Positions 12,298 through 25,040 of a DNA stretch of 64,000 nucleotides are shown here, piece by piece. The translations under genes were made by a program, and so were the position numbers. The first letter of the stretch is position 1. Each line of letters starts with the position of its first letter. The stretch spans positions 9,920,001 to 9,984,000 of the forward strand of contig OX344751.2 in NCBI GenBank assembly GCA_947034885.2, read 5' to 3'. The notes under the pieces were generated by a model, which was not told the DNA's origin, did no database searches, and saw only the letters and a program-made list of their open reading frames with translations. The DNA comes from Thuidium tamariscinum. Taxonomy: Eukaryota > Streptophyta > Bryopsida > Hypnales > Thuidiaceae.

Positions 12298-13454
12298 TAC
12301 GGTGCATGGAAGCACCCAAAGCCGTCCAAATAAGGAATTCAGCATAGTTGCTTTTCTTAAAACTGATATTTTTCTAGTATTGGGTGATTGCAAGAAACAC
12401 CTGTCCTATTTGTTGCGTTTGGCTGATTTTTTTAGGAGTACTTTAAAATTAGAAAATTAAATTTAAAAAGATTTTAAAAATATGAATAGTGTATATACCT
12501 CTAAGATGAAGGTTTTCACCGAAGGAAATGGATAGAAAAATTCTCTAAATAGAACTTGAAAAGTGCCAAACCTCTAGAAAATACATATCTTCATGTTTTA
12601 ATTAGGGGAAAATAGTAAAAATAGATATTTTCAAAAAATAAAAAGTGGCCATTTGCAACAACTTTATGGAGATGGTCATTCAAAAAAACAAACCAACAAA
12701 ATAATATTTTATATGTTTCAAAATACAAGCAAAAGGGAGCTCACTTTGTAGACCTCCATACCTTACAAATTTTAAAAAAAAAAATCCTTCCCTAGAGAGC
12801 TAGAAGTCTACTAGAAGACCATTTCATCCAAATTTCATGTTAAAATCATTAAAAAAAAGGTATAGCTTAGGTACTAAAAACACTTAAACTGCCAAGTGTG
12901 ACATCCAATTGGGGTCTATTTTTGGATAGTAAACTATTTTTGAAAATTATCAAAAAATTATAAAAGGTTTGTGATAGTTATGAGTACCTTTCCAACAAAT
13001 CTTGAATCAATCGGAGCTAAAACACAAAAGTTATGGCCAAAAAACAAATCAGAATGCAATGTATGACACAAAATAGGACAAATGTTTCTTTCAATCACCC
13101 TATAAGCAAGTGAAATCATAAATATTATAAAAAAATAAATAGAATTTTTGGACATTGTATGTAATTTTTATGATTTTTTGAAGTGATGGCTCCCTAAACC
13201 ATTGAAAGTGTACAATAGGTGCCCCCAAAACTGAAACCTACAAAAATCAACACTTAGCCAACTAGATTTTTCTATAAGTCCTTCAATTGTGTTATTAAAT
13301 TACAATCACACATGTGGCAAATATTTCACACAATGTATACCTGAGGAGTAGCTTTAAGGCCTAATAATTCTCATAATTGCATTCTAGGGACATATTTGAG
13401 TGACTCTACACTCTATTACAAGGTACATGGATGGGAATGGGTGTTTTTCCTTTA
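12298..13454. mobile_element. Family D MITE, split by a family A insertion
   Basis: Family D consists of about 390-bp elements flanked by TA, with one end like CAGTGGAAACACCCAAAACC and the other like GGGTGTTTCTCCCT. This copy matches the others at 12298-12381 and 13101-13454 but is interrupted by 12382-13100. The unit 2 sequence at 34211 (TTTAGTATGG) gives the empty TA site. Confidence 0.8.
12382..13100. mobile_element. Family A TIR element nested in family D
   Basis: A 719-bp element starting GGGTGATTGCAAGAAACACC and ending TTTCTTTCAATCACCC. It lies between TATT (left) and TATA (right) inside a family D element. Other family D copies read CTAGTATTAGTGAGTG uninterrupted (37825, 38525, 47990), so the target was TATT. 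It has no coding capacity and is presumably non-autonomous. Confidence 0.85.
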
Positions 13455-13575
13455 GCATGGTTGGGTTGATCTTATGGGATGATATTATGATGAGGCCTAA
13501 GCAATAGAATATTCTTGAGGAAGAGAATTTTGTACACGCTTACAAGGCATATGTTTAGGCTTATAAATGCATCTA

Positions 13576-14675
13576 GGGTGATTGCAAAAACCACCCCTCT
13601 ATTTTTTTAGCATTTAAGTTTTGGCATAATACTTTTTTTTCTAGGACTACTTATAATTCAAGGAAAATCAATTAAAAAAAAAAAAATTAGTAAAGATTTT
13701 ATACCTCAAGGCCCTAAACTCTTAGACAGATATATATTTTGGACTACACATTTTCAATCTGAAAATGCCAAATTAAAGGCACATTTTCATTTTAACAAAA
13801 TATTTGTTAAAATAAAAAAAGTATATGTTTAATGTATACACCTTTAAGAAGATGTTATCCTAAGAAGTAAGAAGGAAAAGCATAGAATTTTTTTCAAAAT
13901 AGATGAACTAGAAAAGTGCATAATCTTAGAAAAATTGACAATTTCCCCGACAATTTCGGGGACAATTTCACATTTTAATTTGTAAAAAATAGGAAAAACA
14001 ATTTGCTTTTCTAAAACTAAAAATTGGCTATTTGGAAAGAGTTGATGGAAATGACATTTCATCAAAAGAATGACCTAAGAACCATCTTCAATGTTCAAAA
14101 ATTGTACGCATGGGAGTATTGTCTACATTCATGTAGAGGTGATATATATATGTGATAGATATATACTTTTAATTACTACTATATGGCAAGTTTCATTAAA
14201 TTGGTGACATTCGATTATTTTGACAATTTTTATAGTTCAGACCATGCCATTTGAAATCTAAATTGGTCATAGATTTTTGAAATCTATATGTGGCATAGAT
14301 GTCTGAAATCTATACATATCCAAGGTTTTTCAAAATTCAGATTGCTTAGTTTAAAAAATAGCATTTGGAATACCACCATTTTAATAAAATTCACCATCTA
14401 TGCAAATAGACTGAAAATTTCAACTTGAGATCATCAAATTTAGGGTCTCCTAATGTATTAAAAAAACCTAAACCTTAAATCGTAATAGATTAAAAAATAA
14501 TGATATTGAAATATATAATGATTTTATTAGTTTTTAGAAATAAGAGATGTGAGTACCATCAAGTTTACTAATTATCTCATATTCTTTGGACTTGGGATTC
14601 AAGAGTTTTAGTAGGAAACAACAATGTAACTCCATTCATGACAAAAAACAAGATGAGTATTTCTTGCAATCATCA
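13576..14675. mobile_element. Family C element with family A-like termini
   Basis: It starts GGGTGATTGCAAAAACCACC and ends GTATTTCTTGCAATCATCA. The flanks are TCTA and TCCA, a possible degraded 4-bp duplication. The interior differs from family A but matches 22160-22855 and the parts of 49046-50225 outside the nested element. The block around 13936-13965 contains a short palindrome (CCCCGACAATTTCGGGG). No reading frame of note. Confidence 0.6.
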
Positions 14676-14679
14676 TCCA

Positions 14680-15613
14680 TTAACCCCTAAAGGACCATTG
14701 TCCCTTCGGGGGACAAATGCAATTTCGGGCAGGTACCTACGGGCTGAATTTTTGTCCTAATTTTTTGAAACTTTTTTTGGAGATAGAAAAATTGAATATC
14801 TTCATGGGGATATAATTTTTTTTTCAATCGGTGCCCGGGAACAAAAGTTATGCCCAAATAAGCTCAAAATAGGGGACGGCGGGCAGTTCGGGCAGCAAAG
14901 AAAAATTTTGAATTTTTTTTTTTTGAATTTTTTTTCTTATAGATTATATTTTTGCCTATCTAGGAAGCATTGATTCATTTTATTTGGATTTGTTATGAGA
15001 AAGTTATGGACATTCTTGTTTTTTGGGCAATTAGAGCATTTTCTTGAAAAAAATAACTTGTAGGATTCATTTCTGGATGCAATTTTTGCAATTTTTCAAA
15101 AAAATAAAATTTTCATGGTTTATCTTACTTGCTAGAACAATCTCACCATTAGGATTAGTGCATTTTAATTCCATTTAAAAGATATTAATATTTTAGATTT
15201 TCCTTCCATCTCATACCTACTTCTACTAAACATTTTTTTTAAGAATGAAAATTAAGATTTTTTGAATTTATTTATTTTTTCCTAGATTCTCAACTCAATT
15301 TGTCACTACAAATAATTAAAGCTCAAAACTCTTTAGTGCAAAATTTTTAAGTTAAAAATGTTCAAAGTCGAAAAATCCAGTCCCGCAATGTGCTGAAAAA
15401 CTTGTTTTTCCCACTTTAAATGCAAGTATCTTGCAATCTGAGTGGTCAAAAATTCTGAATTTTTTTCCACACTATCTTAGACTAGTGAGGTATAAGATCC
15501 TACGGTTAGATGTGAAAAAAAATTAATTAAAATATTTTTTTACTCTTTGCTATAAAATTGGCAGTTTTTAGTGTTTTGGGGCAGAAAACAGGGCTTGGTC
15601 CTTTAGGGGTTAA
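14680..15613. mobile_element. Family B element with TTAA ends
   Basis: It starts TTAACCCCTAAAGGACCA and ends TGGTCCTTTAGGGGTTAA, an 18-bp perfect terminal inverted repeat including the TTAA. It is 934 bp long, without coding capacity. The interior (TAAATGCAAGTATCTTGCAA and similar blocks) matches 22868-23820, 50258-51196 and 61513-62445. TTAA targeting is typical of piggyBac-type elements, so a piggyBac-derived MITE is a reasonable guess. Confidence 0.85.
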
Positions 15614-18600
15614 AAGCTCTTTGGACTAAAGATGAAAGGCCCTCTTAGAGGCTCTTGAGTAGTAAGTCGATTACACAAGGTGATGACTCCTTGTAATTTA
15701 AAGTATGCCTCACTTAATAGGGTATTTGATGAAGGGATATTTACCTTCATTATAGTATTTAAGATGATCTTATTTTTAAATATAAAGTTATCAAGGGCAT
15801 GCTTTTAATATCCTATGATTTTTTTATGAATTCACTCATGTGGATTTAATAGTTGGGCTATCTTATATTCAAAACTTGCTTGTCTAATTTTTTTCATATT
15901 ATATAGAATACACATCATAAAACTAATGTCTTACGTGTACACTTATTTTTCTGATATATGTACTACTAGTATTGTAGTACAATTACAGATGACAAATAAC
16001 ATGTTGTCACATTGGTGCCTTGGTGGCACACTTATAGAAGGATGGGTTTATACGTGCTAGAATTGTTTGACAACTACAACAAATTTTGAGAAAAAAATCC
16101 CTAGGTTTACTAGATTGTTTAGGTTTTATCATTCACTTAAAAAAATTTGTCCACATCCATATTCATTAGACTACAAAAATTTTACATGAACCCTATTTGT
16201 AAAGGCTAATGTATTATTAAAAATTCCTAGTAAATGATGTTTTTACATAGCCTTATCTATATATAATAGGATATATGACATTTCAAAGACCCTATAGTAT
16301 TCCTACATATTATATTAAATTTATCCTCCTTAAATTAAGTGAATCCTATCTTTCAACCCACATAGTTTTCTAAAAATCAAGAGTGATCTCTCTGGGGTCT
16401 AGTATGACTTTTAGAAATGGGCATGATGCCAACCTTGCATTGGACAATCCCTTGGATGTCATTGTTGCACAATTGTGAAGTACATAAACATAATCCCTTG
16501 GGCTGATGTCAATGTAGACAATAGACAATACTTTTGAAATGGTTTTAATGCTTGTTTGCAAAATGATTATGGAGAAGCAAGATTAATCTTGAATGCCATA
16601 TATTATATTACTTTTCTCAGGGAGGAAATTGATACTATACCAAAGTTGGATGAGGGTGCCAATGAACTTACTTATATACGAGGCATGTACTGGATTATTG
16701 AGTATTCATCTTTAATGTTTAACCCTTTATAGCCCAAGGGGACCAAAAGTGTCCTCACACAATTTAGAAGTCCAATTTGAAGTATTATAAATTTTGCATC
16801 CAATGTCCAAATTTAATAAAATTTGGTGAAAATTTTATGCTCTCTCTTTTGTGTAGCTTGTAGAACTTTCAAATTAATTTAGGATGTACTAATTTTTTGG
16901 AATCCATTCAAAGTTCACAGGTTCAATTGAGTGAGTGAGTTCATCAAAGTTCACTTTGATGGTTGCATTTAGGGGAGCTTGTATCTCCTTTATGGCTTTA
17001 TCAAATGTTTTTTTAAGCAAAACTTATTGTGTTATGTTCCCGTTCAAGATCGAGTCATGTTATTGTCAGAAATTTTTCATACCAATCCAAAGTATTTCAA
17101 ATGTTTGGGAAGAATTCAAAAATCAAAATATAGATACTTTTGGATTATAATGAATTTTAGTGGCCTATTTCTTCTTCATAAAATGTTCGTTTCTAATTTT
17201 TTTTTAATAATATTTGAAAATGTTGCACACATTAGTTTAATTTTTGTAGTTAAAATTTCATATCACTCTAAGAAAAAATAAGCCAATAAATGATTGAAAA
17301 GCAGTTTAGTAGAAAGAGGTTCAACCTTACTAATGTGTTTTTTGCAACTTTTCTTGCTACTCATTTTGACATTTCAATGTCATTTTGTAGACATAATGAA
17401 TCATCTGAATGATATTTTCTTTCACCAATGTATTTGTATATTGGTTTTATAGTGCTTTATAGTTTAAACTTGTTTCATGTGAATAGGTTTGGAAACCAAA
17501 TTTCATCTAGCCTCTACATGTGTTGCTAGGAAGAATTCTACATCTTCACTTTTCTCCACGAAAACATTAAAAACCTTGCAATCTATATGACCAAATGACT
17601 CCAAATTTGATTCACATCACCTACAATACATTACAAGATTGTAAAGTTGAGATTTCCATACCATAGTGAATTTTTGACTACAACACTTGGTAAAAGCAAA
17701 GATGTTTTTGATTCCCAAAAGGCCTTGGATTTCGAGGGCTCAAGGCTGGAGAACATGTATTTTGCTTGCATTTGTCATGCTACCATCACTCTCCATCTCT
17801 TTATTTGGAGTAATTCTAAATAGATAACATAGATCATTTGAGAAGTTTGTCTATTTGAGGGATTTTCAAATTTGTAGTCAAGTTTGTGTTTCTTTAAAAG
17901 AAAAGAAAATTGGCAATGTTTATTTGAAATTTCACAATATTTTTTTAGAAAGGGTAGAAATTTTGGCAAAGATTGCAATTGTAGTAGAAAAAACTAACTT
18001 AGACATGATTTCAAAATAATTATTTATAGAAATGAACACATTGTTTATTTCTATAAATTTGTTGGACTTGAAACTCTTTGAGGTGGCACCCATCCCTTTG
18101 CTTGCTTGAAATTTCAGAATTTGATGTCCAAATGCAACTAAATTCTATGAGCTTTAACATGCATACAAGTACACTTTATTTCAAAAAATTCACAAGGTGG
18201 ACTTTAATTTTTTAATGCCATTCGATGGCTTAGCATACAAATAAAAGAGGAATAAAAATCTCTTTTAATTGTAATATATGGGCCTTGTTCCTTGTCCAAG
18301 GTGCATGCAATCATGGCATATGAAATTGATCGATGTCTGTTCAATGCTTTTGACTTAGTGGCCTAAAAGTAGTATTTGGCAAGACTTGTATTCTATATAT
18401 TGAAGTGTGACCAATAGGTTGGAACATTTCAAAAAATCATATTGCTACTTTTATAAATTAAAAAATTGACTAGAAACCAAGCCCAAGGTGCTTAACTTGT
18501 CAATTCGATTTGGACTTAGATGAATTAATACCATTGGATTCATCACAAATTTTTTTCTTTTTCTTTTTTAGAAATGGTTTTAAAAAAGAAGTTGTAAATC

Positions 18601-21600
18601 TTTTCTAAAAGCTCCCAAAAAAGGAAAAAAGATGAAAGTTGTTTCATAAGCCTTTAAGAATTGAGGTAATATATCATTTAATATACAAAACTATTTTCCA
18701 TCAGATCTTAAAGGCTTACAAAAATTATTGAGCTCTAAATTTTTGTAATGGTCATTTTAAGGGGATGTATTTCAACTATGAGTCAAGTGAATTTAGAAGG
18801 CTACACAAATAACTATTTTCTACATGCTTTGCATCAATAGTAGGCAATTTATTATCTCTATGGAAAAATATCTTGAATTTGTATAAATTAGGCACACACT
18901 AAGTGCATCAAATGTTAAAATTTTTGAAGATACAAAAATATTCAAATTTTTACTTTGATTTGAATATTTTTTAAATATGAAAATTTCTATAATATTGTAT
19001 GTGTAGCATGTCCAATTCAACCCATTTATTTAATTTTCCATATCCTTCTATTTCTACAAATGGCCTAGAAAAAAAATGTTTTTGTAGCTTCAAAGTTTCA
19101 AATGTACTCTAGGGTTGGAATATTGCTCAACTATAGCTTATGACCTTAGGGGGTACTAGCATATAAGCATAGAATCTATTAGCCAAGGAACCAAAGAATC
19201 TTTATTATAGACACCTTTTGTAATTATAGGTGTTTATGTTATAGCTCGGGGGGGGGGGGGGGGAGGTGGTTCTGGCGATTTGGTGCAATATTGCTCCAAA
19301 AAATTTGGCTTGGCACCAAGCCTATAGGAAATAAATAGTAAAATTTTGGATGAAATTGCCAATAAACTTCAAATCCTTTAAAAAAAATTGTATGAAATCA
19401 CCAAATAATGGATGAAAATAGAATGATAGATATGTATTATGTACAAATATGATATTTTCTATTAATATATGGAAGAATGTTGAGATTTGGAGCTCCATAG
19501 GTAAAATTAAGTATCGCCACTTTAATACTTCATAAGAAATGAAAGAAAAATCCTATTATAGGTACCTATGTTATAGATTCTTTTTATGTTATTATATACA
19601 TATGTCATAGGTACAAATGTTATTAACACCTTCAAATGGTTGTAGGTACATACTTTCAACTAGGTTCAAGGTTCATAGGCTCATGTATCTATGCTCACAC
19701 ACTATCATTGTTGCTTAGTACATTGAATCATACATTCACTTATTTATGTATTATTGTTTGATGATAATTCTTTGTCATATTTATATTTATGAATTGAAAA
19801 AAGCACATGAAAAATTCTACATATCCTTCAAATTCATGACAAAAATAATTTTGAAAAGTGACTATTCTTGTACTAACCCTAGGTAATGAATCAAAAAAAT
19901 GGGTAGAAGAAAAATGACATGTATCTACATGATATTAAATTGTAATTATTAATTTATCTCACTTTTTACTCATGAGTTCAATTTATAAACATTGACACAA
20001 AAACTTATAATTTTTCTCATATGAATTGCATAAGTTTTCATATAAGTTGGATAATTTCTTGATGGTAGGTGTCTTCATAGTAATGTTCTATTAATTATGT
20101 ATTGAAATTATAGAATTCAAATAATCATAAATTCTTACAAATCTAAGGTTCTTATATTGAGAAATTTAATAATCAATAAAATCTTAAGATAATAACTTCA
20201 TTCAAAATTTCATTGTTTTATAATTTTAAAATTGTATGATGCGACAAAATTTTATGTCCAATTAAGCTTTGTGTTGAAGCAAAGCCATTGTGATTGATCA
20301 ACAATAACTAAAATGTCACCAAATGGCTCATGTACTTGAAATCTAGTTGTATGTAAGCCTCCCACTAGTGTAGTCAACATTTTCTCTCTTTATAAAGTCC
20401 CTATCCAACCTAAGTGGTACAATTTCTTCAAAATATTATACTACCTCTGTCCCACTACAAAGCTCCAAAAACATTCCTCTTGAAGGATTAACTATAATTT
20501 CTAACATAGTGCCACAAATACATTCATGCAAGAACAAGTAAACCATCCCTTAGATCTATGCAAAATCTTCAACTTAGGTGTTGTTGTTTAGGCATCCAAA
20601 ATTCATGTGAAAAGTGTGGTATTTGAGCACACTTTGTGAATGCTGCCAGCTCTACTATTTTAGATGATTTAAAATGTGGTGGCAATAATGAAATCTATAA
20701 AACATATTCCGTAACCTAAATATCATAAAAAAATACTGACTCAATTATGATCAAATTTTCATAGCACTAAAGTGATCACTAAATGCATTGTCAAGACTAT
20801 TGTGTGTAGAAGCAATTAGTACAAAGTGCCTTATATAGGCAAGACTAAGCTTGCAAGGCCAAAGGAATGCTCCAAGATTGTTATACTTGCTTGCACAAGG
20901 TTATTCAACAAAACAAATACTTACTAAATGGTAGAAATAAAAAAGCGGAGCTTTTTAATAGGACAAAAATTCAACTTGATTTGGAGTTTTTTAATGGGAT
21001 GAAGGTAGTATTAACAACAATGATTAAAATAGACATTTTTCACTTGCAAAGGTATTACTACTTCATTATATACTTTATAGTTTATATCAATGTACAATAT
21101 GACCATTAATCATTAGAATTATTATATCCAATAGAATTTGAAAGCACTCTTTTCTATGGTACTTCAATGGACATATAGGTATCTTGAAGCTTGCCATTTA
21201 TTGATGGCAAGGTTGAAAATTTTGAATCACTTCAGGTGGAGGGTTTCTATTATGTAAGTATAAATGTGTGTAAATAGACCTTGACAAAAGCAATATAGAG
21301 TATAATGTAAGCCCTCCCCTTGGTATATAAAGGTGTATAAAATACTTGATGAACTAGAAGATATTCCAAATTCCAAGTTTCCAAAACTGTATTAAAGATG
21401 AATTATGAAATTCAACTTAGAATAATAATTTAATGAAGACTTTCAAATAAAAGTTGAAAGACATGATCCATAGATCATATCCAAATAGTTGGAATTGTTT
21501 CTACAATAACCAACATAGTATTTTTTCTAATTTTTACAAGAATTATTTTTTTTATAGATAAAATTTTAATATCTAATTATGATTTCTTCTTTAAAATTTT

Positions 21601-21876
21601 ATTTTATTTATTTCCTATAAATTAGGATGTGTTTGAAGTATCACCACTTCCCACAAGTTCGGTGTCATCAATGTTGATACTTCATTGAAATGTCCATAGA
21701 GTATTTTCATATTACTCCCCTCTGATTGCACTAAGTACAAGAAAAAAAAGTAGTTAAATTTGAATACAACACTATAATAAAGCCAATAGGTACATTTTTT
21801 GTTTCTATTATAACACAAAAAGTCATCCATTGGACACTTTATGTCTAGTCATTGCAAAAAAGACTAGCTAATTTTT
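15614..21876. other. AT-rich non-coding stretch of unit 1
   Basis: I see no gene. The reading frames are short and AT-biased. A TTAA-ended repeat begins at 16719 (TTAACCCTTTATAGCCCAAG) and matches the inverted end at 37585-37647. From about 21280 to 21850 the sequence aligns with unit 2 (35290-36540 and 38140-38420), so this is the duplicated far-upstream flank of P450-1. Most of 15614-21280 has no partner in units 2 or 3, so it is either an insertion here or a loss there. Confidence 0.5.
19248..19263. repeat. Poly-G tract (16 G)
   Basis: A run of sixteen G residues on the plus strand, followed by AGGTGG, in otherwise AT-rich DNA. It is not associated with any recognised gene. Confidence 0.95.
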
Positions 21877-22153
21877 GCATTAGAGGGAATTTGAGGCCTC
21901 CAAAGGGCTGTTTCGGGGTTGTTCCCCAAAACTGTTCCCGTAATTGCTCGCCACTGTCAGACTTGCATTTATCCAAAAAAAGGAGGGGGTCTTGAAATAT
22001 GAAAAAAATCCCCAAAAATTCATTTAAAAAAAAATAAAAAATAATGACGTGGCACTCTTTCTACCATGTAGAATTCCTGTTCACGCGGCAGAAACTGCGT
22101 TCCCACAGTCCGGGAACCCGTAGTCTTCCAATGGCCTCAATTCTCCTCTAATG
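21877..22153. mobile_element. MITE with GAGG...GGCC inverted ends
   Basis: The left end CATTAGAGGGAATTTGAGGC and right end GGCCTCAATTCTCCTCTAATG are imperfect inverted repeats about 275 bp apart. The inner part is GC-richer (TTCGGGGTTGTTCCCCAAAA). A relative lies at 29805-30149 in P450-2 intron 2. I could not define a target duplication. Confidence 0.6.
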
Positions 22154-22857
22154 AAGCACTTGGCTTAGTATTAACAAAATTGTGACATTTTGTTAAGAAA
22201 TAAGAAAAAATAAGAAAAAAACATGGATAATTTGCATAATACTAGAATTCTAGAAATAGCATGTCACCAAAATTTGAGACCTAAACAAATTATTTACAAA
22301 ATAGAGTAAGACAATTTTTAAAGAAAATAGACACTTCAATTTTATAATTTGTAAAAGATAGGGAAAACTATTTTCAAAGTAATTAAAAATTTATAGTTTC
22401 GGAAAACTTTGTGATGAAGAGATTTCACATCAAAAGAATGAACTTAAAATCAACTTGAATGCTTAGAAGTATGTACACAAACAAGACCTTTTAGCATGGA
22501 AGATTGTAGAGGAAATAAAAGAATGTTTTTTTAAGTTTCCTTTTGTAAGTATATACTTGCTTAGTGTGGAAATAGACTAAAAAATTTTAGCTCTAAATCA
22601 TTAATTTTGAGTACTCTTCAATACTAATCCCCCCTAAACTACAAAATGTGAAAAATCAATTAAATTGAAATTGAAATATAAAATGATTTTTGAAATATTA
22701 TCTAAAGTAAGGAATCTAATTGCTATCAAGTTTGACATCTTGAATAAATATTTCAACTTAATTAGGTTCATACTTCACATGTTATAGTTGATGACATCTC
22801 CATCATTTGAAATATGATGGAAAATAATGTTGGTCTTTCTTGCAATCACTGTGTCAT
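22154..22857. mobile_element. Family C-related element remnant
   Basis: The sequence GATTTCACATCAAAAGAATG and what follows matches the interior of 13576-14675 and of 49046-50225. The right end TTTCTTGCAATCACTG is a degraded family A-type terminus. The left boundary is uncertain. Confidence 0.5.
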
Positions 22858-22867
22858 CAAAGTCATT

Positions 22868-23820
22868 TTAACCCCTAAAGGTTTTTGATTATGTTTTCAC
22901 CAAAACCGCTTCAAAACTGTCATTTTTTAGACAACTACCAAATTTTAATAAAAAAACATTTTTGGACAAAAAAACTGATAGGATCTTTTAGAAAACAAGT
23001 TTAAAACGATGTGGAAAAAATTTCAGCAATTTCCGCCATGTAGATTGCAAGATATTAGTGTTTGAAGTGACAAAAATTCTTTTTTTACCACTGCAGAAAT
23101 CCGGGCAGTTGCACTTTAGAAGACCATATTTGGGTGGAAAAATGTCCAAAATGATTGTAACTCTTTGGAATCATTTTTCAAGTGAAGTTCACTACATGCT
23201 TAAAAATTTTCAGATCATTTGGAATTGTACAATATATAGGAAAAAAATAGTAAGTAGAAAGAAGTAGAAAATGAGCCAAAATACTAAATTATTAATAATT
23301 TATGTATAAAGTTAAAAGAAGACAATCCCAATGTTTATAATGTTATGTTAAACAATATACACCCAATGTTTGTTTTTTGTTTTTCAAAAATATTAAAAAT
23401 TGAATTAAATCAAAAATTTCAAACTTTTTTTGTAGTGTAGAGATTCTATAACTAACTTAAACTACCTCAAACTAAAAATCCTCATAACTTTTGATTCATT
23501 AATCAAAATGGAATGATTTAAAGCTTTCCACTTAGATAAAAATCAAAGAAACCAATTTCAAATTTTAATTTTTTTTTAAAAAAAATTTAAAGAAGTTTTT
23601 TTTTCTGCCCAGATTGCCTGCCGAGTAGAGAAAACAACATATCATGTCATAAATTTTTAACCATGTAGTCAAAAGTTATGAAAATTGTTAGGCCTTAAAG
23701 CTACTCCTCGAACACATGGTGTGTAAGAATTTCAAAGAAAAAAAACAAAAACTCCATCCATAATGAGCTGCCCAAAATTGCTATGTTGTCAAAAATGTAG
23801 TTTGGTGCTTTAGGGATTTA
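22868..23820. mobile_element. Family B element (TTAA ends, right end degraded)
   Basis: It starts TTAACCCCTAAAGG; the right end GCTTTAGGGATTTA is a decayed version of the family terminus. Interior blocks match the other family B copies (for example AAAGCTACTCCTCGAACACA against 37175 and 62325). Unit 2 reads GTCATCAATGTCATTTTGAAG at about 38410 where this element is inserted after GTCATCAAAGTCATTT. Confidence 0.7.
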
Positions 23821-24081
23821 GGTTTAAGTTTCACCCTTCTTTAAAATACGATTGTATGTGGACTCTTCAATTTATGCCCAATCCAAAGCCTCAAACCAAT
23901 GTTCAAAGAGAAGTACTAGTTGGTTAATTGTTAGCCAATGAAATTAGAAAAAATGATTTTTCAGAAAATCATTAAAATTCTAATTAGAGGCAAAAAGACC
24001 AAAGGAAAAAAATAGACTATACACCCGAAAAAACAATACAAGGGAGGAATTCATGGAAAATAATTGATAAAACTCGAAAAC

Positions 24082-24398
24082 TAAAGTAGGAGGATTGAAC
24101 TTTGATAGGGCATTAAAAGCGAACATGATTCAGAGGTTCATTTTGCTTTCTTTAATGTACCAAATCAGCACATTTTAGGAGGTGGTTGCTTTTGATGATC
24201 ACATATGATCATTTTATTTCAACTTCAAAATTTGTAACTAATTCCATGAAGCTCCAAAAAACATGAAGCGACTTGGGTTAGATGCCTATTCCACTTGTCT
24301 TTCAAGGGAAATTTGCTGAAAAATATTTCAAGATGTTTCACCTCCCCCAAAATTCAGTTCCAGCCCTCAGATGGTCGTTTTATGGACCTCCTACCTTA
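24082..24398. mobile_element. Family H MITE, TA target, exact empty site in unit 2
   Basis: It is flanked by TA, with ends AAAGTAGGAGG and CCTCCTACCT. Unit 2 at 39085-39100 reads AACTCAAAAACTATCCCTCA; here AACTCGAAAAC-TA, the element, then TA-TCCCTCAAACC. The element therefore entered a TA and duplicated it. It shares high similarity over its whole length with 28665-28989. Confidence 0.9.
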
Positions 24399-25040
24399 TC
24401 CCTCAAACCCATCAATGTCCAAAACTTCCAGACAGACAGAGGTCCTCTTTGAATGTTGAGACCAGTGCTTGTCTGTCCAGTCTTGGGGAACTTGCAACTT
24501 CGCCTTTCAACGAGTTTGTTCACAGCTTTCCGCTTCTGTGGCTCCCGATTCATGCCAATGCAAGCCTGACGAAGGTATGGAAGTTAGCACTTGACTCATC
24601 CATAAATTAAGAGAGAAGGGTAATCATTCTAAATTGATAGAGCCGTAAGTAACAAATAACACAACAAAAGATTTGGACGCTCTCACTTACGAGAGCAAGA
24701 GACGCACCTGTAATGCTTTTGATTCGGGTGAACGACACCCGAAATCCTAGATTGGGATCAGATTCAAGCTTCCTAACCAACAAGAGGAGTTCTGGAGAGG
24801 ACGCGTTCAATTTTTTTTGACGGTGATCTACATTCCGGATGGACGAAGGACGGAGGGGAGGTCGACGAGAATGCACAGACGGGAGCTAGCGCTAGGTGAG
24901 CAACGTCGCCGTCGAACGGACCTACCCTGCCACGCAGATTGCTATCTGGATCCGAAAATAGCTCGATGAGGGTGTTTCACGTCTCACATTTGAGTACTCG
25001 ACGGACTCGTATTCCGGTTTTCGCAGCAGTTTCAGGAGCT
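24399..25040 (-). other. GC-richer, gene-like segment at the end of unit 1 (unrecognised)
   Basis: Positions 24399-24650 are closely matched by 39096-39333 at the end of unit 2. On the minus strand this block can read MNREPQKRKAVNKLVERRSC, and the copies diverge by small indels that break the frame. Positions 24650-25040 have no copy in the window. On the minus strand they look like a 5' UTR plus short exon (ATG near 24874, protein MHSRRPPLRPSSIRN..., possible splice donor ACAG|GTGCGT near 24713). It may be the broken 5' end of a neighbouring gene carried by the duplication. I do not recognise the protein. Confidence 0.3.

Noticed and set aside
13436..13576. Possible dispersed repeat shared by 13551, 35216 and 48409
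   Set aside because: The three matches are in the same order relative to each P450, so they are part of the duplicated unit and not a transposon.
16000..21000. LTR retrotransposon, integrated virus or rRNA/tRNA gene in the gene-poor stretch
   Set aside because: I saw no long direct repeats with primer-binding site, no polymerase or capsid reading frame and no tRNA-like fold.
20867..21109. 80-codon plus-strand frame
   Set aside because: AT-rich composition and no motif. It is in non-coding flank and looks like chance.
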